Assembly (NCBI GenBank): GCA_013139755.1
Contig: WTAG01000548.1
Span: 1-8,965, forward strand
Length of the DNA stretch: 8,965 nt
DNA from: Methylomarinum sp.
GTDB lineage: Bacteria; Pseudomonadota; Gammaproteobacteria; Methylococcales; Methylomonadaceae
Reading direction: 5' to 3'
The notes beneath the pieces were generated by a model. That model was not told the origin of the DNA, did not search any database, and worked only from the letters and a program-made list of their open reading frames with translations. Below, piece after piece: positions 6,166 through 8,965 of the stretch (the first letter of the stretch is position 1; the number at the start of each line of letters is the position of its first letter). A program made the translations under genes and the position numbers.

Positions 6166-7491
6166 ATGCAACAAATATACAGATTTATAATTTTTTCAAT
6201 CATTATTTTTTCCAACTCATCGTCCGCCGCATTTAATTTTTGCCAGGATGACAGTGGACTCAATGGTGGCAGTGATACATTTCAACAGAAGATTCCATTA
6301 AATGGAGTTGTCGAAGTCGGTGAGCTGCCTATCGGTGTTGCAAATGTAGAAATATCTTTAACCTCTACTGTTGATATTGATATACAGCTTTTTGACAAAG
6401 AAACAGGTAATAAGCTTATTCATTGGCCTTCGGGCATTCTTTCTGCGGATGGCTATCAAAGCTTTGTCTATCATGGCACTTTAATTGAATGGTCAGGATT
6501 TAATGGTGATGGCACGGGGCCCGGAAACGAGTATATAAAAATATCTGGTAGCGAAGATCCGTCAACACCTACAAGCCGCACTTTCATTATGAAAGTCTTT
6601 GGTTACAAAGCAGGCTTAGCTGATGTTAATTATACCTGGCAGGGTGCTTCGTGTGCTGATGCTAAAAGTGGGCAAGGATCTTTTCAACAGCAAATATTAC
6701 AAAATTCAACAATCAAGGTCGGTGATATACCCGCCGGTATAAATAACTTGAATATTAGCTTAGAGTCACAGGAAGATGTTGACATACAGCTTTTTGATGC
6801 GGATACCGGCAAAGCGATAGTTGCCTGGCCAAATGGTCTTTTACATGGTTCAACAGTGGACTCAATAAACTATGAAGGGATGGAAATTGAATGGTCTGGT
6901 TATAATGGAGATGGTGTCAACCTTGGTCATGAATACATAAGCATCACCGGAGAAACCACAAAAAACCTGACCATGAAAGCGTTTGGCTATCAATCTGGAA
7001 TAGCGGTAGTTAATTATAACTGGGGGGAACCAGATGATTCCGGCGACGGCGACGGTAACCCAACTGAGGGCGAAGAAGCAATCATAAAAAGCCAGATATT
7101 CAACCTTGTCAACCAGGCGCGTAGCCAGGGAAGAAATTGTGGAAATACTTTTTTTCCAGCGACAACTGCTGTGACATGGAATAGTTTATTGTACCAGGCA
7201 GCTTTGGGGCACTCACTAGATATGATGAATAATGATTTCTTTTCTCATACCGGCTCGAATGATCAAAATGCCGGCTCACGTATTACCGCAGCTGGCTACC
7301 AATGGTCAGCTTATGGTGAGAATATCGCCGCTGGTTATGCTACCGCGAAAGACGTTATGGATGGCTGGTTATCCAGTCCTGGGCATTGCAGAAGCATCAT
7401 GAATTCATCCGTGAATGAAGTTGCAGTAGCCAAGACATTCGGCGGTTCATACGGTACATACTGGACACAGGTGTTCGCAAAACATCAATAA
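6166..7491 (+). CDS. Secreted CAP/SCP-domain protein with two N-terminal beta-rich repeats
   Basis: 441 residues. A signal peptide covers about 1-21 (hydrophobic core, then SSSAA). Two homologous modules follow. Module 1 (about 38-158) and module 2 (about 172-286) share FQQ-I, VG-(L/I)P-G--N, D(I/V)DIQLFD--TG, WP-G(I/L)L, IEWSG(F/Y)NGDG, EYI-I-G and MK-FGY--G-A-VNY-W. An Asp/Gly-rich linker (288-304) leads to a C-terminal CAP domain (about 306-438; PF00188-like). Diagnostic CAP motifs are FNLVNQAR, SHTG (His361), GENIAAG (Glu385), GHCRSIMN (His407), NEVAVA (Glu418) and YWTQVF. These place the usual His/Glu cavity residues. Cys325 and Cys408 could form a disulfide. Secreted bacterial CAP proteins are widespread, but their activity is mostly unsettled. 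The repeat modules may be binding domains; I do not recognise their family. The start is supported by AGGA (6152-6155) ten bases upstream and by the signal peptide it begins. No neighbour is close enough to suggest an operon. Confidence 0.87.
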   Translation: MQQIYRFIIFSIIIFSNSSSAAFNFCQDDSGLNGGSDTFQQKIPLNGVVEVGELPIGVANVEISLTSTVDIDIQLFDKETGNKLIHWPSGILSADGYQSFVYHGTLIEWSGFNGDGTGPGNEYIKISGSEDPSTPTSRTFIMKVFGYKAGLADVNYTWQGASCADAKSGQGSFQQQILQNSTIKVGDIPAGINNLNISLESQEDVDIQLFDADTGKAIVAWPNGLLHGSTVDSINYEGMEIEWSGYNGDGVNLGHEYISITGETTKNLTMKAFGYQSGIAVVNYNWGEPDDSGDGDGNPTEGEEAIIKSQIFNLVNQARSQGRNCGNTFFPATTAVTWNSLLYQAALGHSLDMMNNDFFSHTGSNDQNAGSRITAAGYQWSAYGENIAAGYATAKDVMDGWLSSPGHCRSIMNSSVNEVAVAKTFGGSYGTYWTQVFAKHQ

Positions 7492-7510
7492 CGTATAGGG
7501 TCTAGGACTT

Positions 7511-7528
7511 CAGTGCATGGATGCACTG
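7511..7528 (+). terminator. Hairpin after the CAP-domain gene
   Basis: CAGTGCA (7511-7517) and TGCACTG (7522-7528) form a perfect stem around a TGGA loop, 20 bases after the stop codon. Only a weak T-containing stretch (GTCTTGACTAATTTC) follows, so it is either a weak terminator or a 3'-end hairpin. Confidence 0.5.
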
Positions 7529-7545
7529 GTCTTGACTAATTTCAT

Positions 7546-7575
7546 GGGGTCAGCCAGTAATACTGCTACCAGTCA
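7546..7575 (-). repeat. Dispersed repeat copy F, next to the IS end
   Basis: On the minus strand this reads TGACTGGTAGCAGTATTA then CTGGCTGACCCC: two differences in the long arm and a perfect short arm, making it one of the best copies. It lies 17 bases from the transposase stop codon, so it either overlaps or abuts the end of the insertion sequence. Confidence 0.82.
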
Positions 7576-7592
7576 TGCTAAGATCATCAATA

Positions 7593-8965
7593 TCAAGTGG
7601 TTGCATATTCAATTCTTGGTTTTGTCATCAATGAATAGGCCTTTGGTCTTCGCTTAATAACTCGAGGCTGATTTGGCCTTTTTTGTTGTTCAACTGCCGT
7701 TTGAGTTATTGCCATTAAGATTGCTGGCATTAATTTCCCTAAAACCGCTCCTGTCATTGTGATACACAAACTTGCCATATTACGCATCAACTGAACGGTC
7801 GCCATAAAACTGAGGTGGTGTGGTAATTTATTATTGATACAGGCCGCTCTAGCAAGGTTTACGCGAATCAGGTTATAAGCCAATAAATGGATGGCAATCT
7901 CTTTATCAATCATGTCCGCCGTTTTACAGCGAAACATGTCCATGCCCATATGCGTTTTTAATGTTCTAAAATCAACTTCTATTTTCCAGCGCTCTTGATA
8001 TAGCTCAGCCAACGCTTTTTTTGGATAGGTTTTAGCATCCATTAGTGTCGTGACATATACAATACCCTTAACAGCAAACTCACGAATCAAAAATTCAGCT
8101 GGCATTTCAGTCCATGCTTCATCTGACATCCAAATGGGTTTTTTCTTTGGTTTTTTAACACTGATAATATGGTCTTTTGCTCCGAGCCGTTGCCCTCGGC
8201 GAAAGTCGCTTTTTACGGTACTCCGCTGCCTAAAAACTAAAGGCGTTCCTTGTTGAGTCAGAAGAACATAGTTTGCATAAGAAGTGTAATAGCGATCAGC
8301 AAGAAGCAAATCGCGGCTACCCAAAAACCGAATCAAGCGAGAAAATAATGATGTTTCCCCTGTTCCTTTTCCTGTTCCTTTTCCTTTTCCTTGGTAAGAG
8401 CCAGTGGCATAGTTCATACAACCGCCTGTTGATAATGACAGTAGTCCGACTAGGCGCATAATAGGAAATCCAAGCCTCGGCTTCTGTGCATGTTGTTGAG
8501 GGTAGCTTTTTTGGTTACTCTTCGTATCAGGCATAAGAAAAGTTGTACCATCGACTAACACAACTTGATAGCCATTCCATAACCAGCTTTTTGAAGCTTG
8601 CTCATGTAACGCCTGGCCTGAAGAGCTGACGGCCTCTTTCAAATGAGGGAGTTGCAATCGCAGCCGGGCTTTACAATACGGCCCTGTGTTCATAGAGTTT
8701 GCATGATAATCGAGGCCAATGCGTTCCGTCAAAATATGGGCAACCGCTTCTTTACAAGCACCAGTTGAACTAAGAGCCTGAAACAAAAAAGCTCTCAGTG
8801 TCACCAAGGGAGTAAAAATGGTGCTGCGAACATCCCCCGATTGATGGATTTCCTCAATTAAACGATCAGATATTAATCCCTTAAACGGTAGATCGTTAAA
8901 TTGAAAGAAAGCATTTTTGAAAGATCGAATTTGTAACCGAAAACTTAATCGACTAGAATTTTTCA
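7593..8965 (-). CDS. IS4-family DDE transposase (5' end at or just beyond window edge)
   Basis: The frame is open on the minus strand from the right window edge to a TGA at 7593-7595, giving at least 456 codons. A TTG at 8805-8807 could be taken as the start, but the 52 codons upstream remain in frame and read as transposase N-terminus (FNDLPFKGLISDRLIEEI...FTPLVTLRAFL). The true start is therefore further out. The edge bases 8964-8965 are CA, the last two bases (TG) of an NTG codon immediately before KNSSRL, so the start may be exactly at the edge. Catalytic residues are visible: Asp in VVLVDGTTF, Asp in LLLADRYY, and Glu in the IS4 signature Y-(2)-R-(3)-E-(6)-K (YQERWKIEVDFRTLK). The C-terminus PRVIKRRPKAY resembles that of IS4 itself. 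No frameshift or stop interrupts it, so it may be active. One oddity is an expanded Gly-Lys-Thr run (positions 8358-8390). Confidence 0.92.
   Translation of the reverse strand, partial: KNSSRLSFRLQIRSFKNAFFQFNDLPFKGLISDRLIEEIHQSGDVRSTIFTPLVTLRAFLFQALSSTGACKEAVAHILTERIGLDYHANSMNTGPYCKARLRLQLPHLKEAVSSSGQALHEQASKSWLWNGYQVVLVDGTTFLMPDTKSNQKSYPQQHAQKPRLGFPIMRLVGLLSLSTGGCMNYATGSYQGKGKGTGKGTGETSLFSRLIRFLGSRDLLLADRYYTSYANYVLLTQQGTPLVFRQRSTVKSDFRRGQRLGAKDHIISVKKPKKKPIWMSDEAWTEMPAEFLIREFAVKGIVYVTTLMDAKTYPKKALAELYQERWKIEVDFRTLKTHMGMDMFRCKTADMIDKEIAIHLLAYNLIRVNLARAACINNKLPHHLSFMATVQLMRNMASLCITMTGAVLGKLMPAILMAITQTAVEQQKRPNQPRVIKRRPKAYSLMTKPRIEYATT
8361..8390 (+). repeat. Short tandem repeat inside the transposase gene
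   Basis: TGTTCCTTTTCC occurs twice in tandem (8361-8372, 8373-8384), followed by a half unit TTTTCC (8385-8390). In the transposase frame this encodes the run GKGKGTGKGTGE, whereas related IS4-family proteins, as I recall them, have a single GKGTGE at this site. The repeat keeps the reading frame. Confidence 0.75.

Larger units (their letters stand above)
7576..8965 (-). mobile_element. IS4-family insertion sequence (one end outside window)
   Basis: Defined by the transposase gene it carries. The transposase-3' end of the element must lie between the end of the CAP-domain gene (7491) and the transposase stop at 7593-7595. I place it provisionally at the edge of repeat copy F. The other end and its inverted repeat are beyond the window, so neither the terminal inverted repeats nor a target-site duplication can be confirmed. 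Confidence 0.7.

Noticed and set aside
403..7575. CRISPR array from the recurring ~30-bp repeat
   Set aside because: Copies are hundreds to thousands of bases apart, in both orientations, and diverged, with whole genes between them. There are no regular spacers and no cas gene.
8273..8461. Plus-strand reading frame with a run of Phe and Leu resembling a membrane helix
   Set aside because: The FLFLFLFL run is the antisense reading of the tandem repeat encoding GKGKGTGKG in the transposase.
8805..8807. TTG as the transposase start codon
   Set aside because: The frame continues for 52 codons upstream with sequence typical of the N-terminus of the family.

Overview
The window looks like accessory chromosome of a Gram-negative bacterium, most likely a gammaproteobacterium. 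It is AT-rich and sparsely coding. It encodes large Sec-exported envelope proteins, one with an IPTL/PEP-CTERM-like C-terminal sorting signal, and carries a c-di-GMP-I (GEMM) riboswitch, many intergenic repeats and an IS4-family transposase. No 16S rRNA or housekeeping marker is present, so the taxonomic call is an inference.

Layout from left to right: (i) the 3' end of a membrane protein gene (3-269). (ii) A gene-free stretch of about 640 bases with a long GTAGG...CCTAC hairpin repeat and three copies of a dispersed ~30-bp repeat. (iii) A well-formed promoter (908-936) feeding straight into a c-di-GMP-I riboswitch (947-1029) and a hairpin that hides the Shine-Dalgarno sequence (1057-1078). 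(iv) A secreted 351-residue protein made of two copies of one ~150-residue domain (1087-2142). (v) A terminator-like hairpin, another dispersed repeat and a pair of mutually exclusive hairpins. (vi) A 1022-residue exported surface protein with a LamG-like head, cadherin-like and bacterial Ig-like repeats and a C-terminal sorting signal (2395-5463). (vii) A 702-base gene-free stretch with a repeat copy and a possible decayed riboswitch. (viii) A 441-residue secreted protein with two tandem beta-rich domains and a C-terminal CAP/SCP domain (6166-7491). (ix) A hairpin, a sixth repeat copy, and an IS4-family transposase on the minus strand that runs to the window edge (7593-8965).

The three complete genes all encode exported proteins, and the first sits under a second-messenger riboswitch that elsewhere controls motility, adhesion and biofilm genes. 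The simplest reading is an accessory cell-surface or biofilm locus. It is not an obvious operon: each gene has its own long leader and lies between copies of the same dispersed repeat. The signals most worth following are the riboswitch and its target of unrecognised function, the repeat that separates every pair of genes (including one copy with an inverted arm), and the possible riboswitch remnant before the CAP-domain gene.
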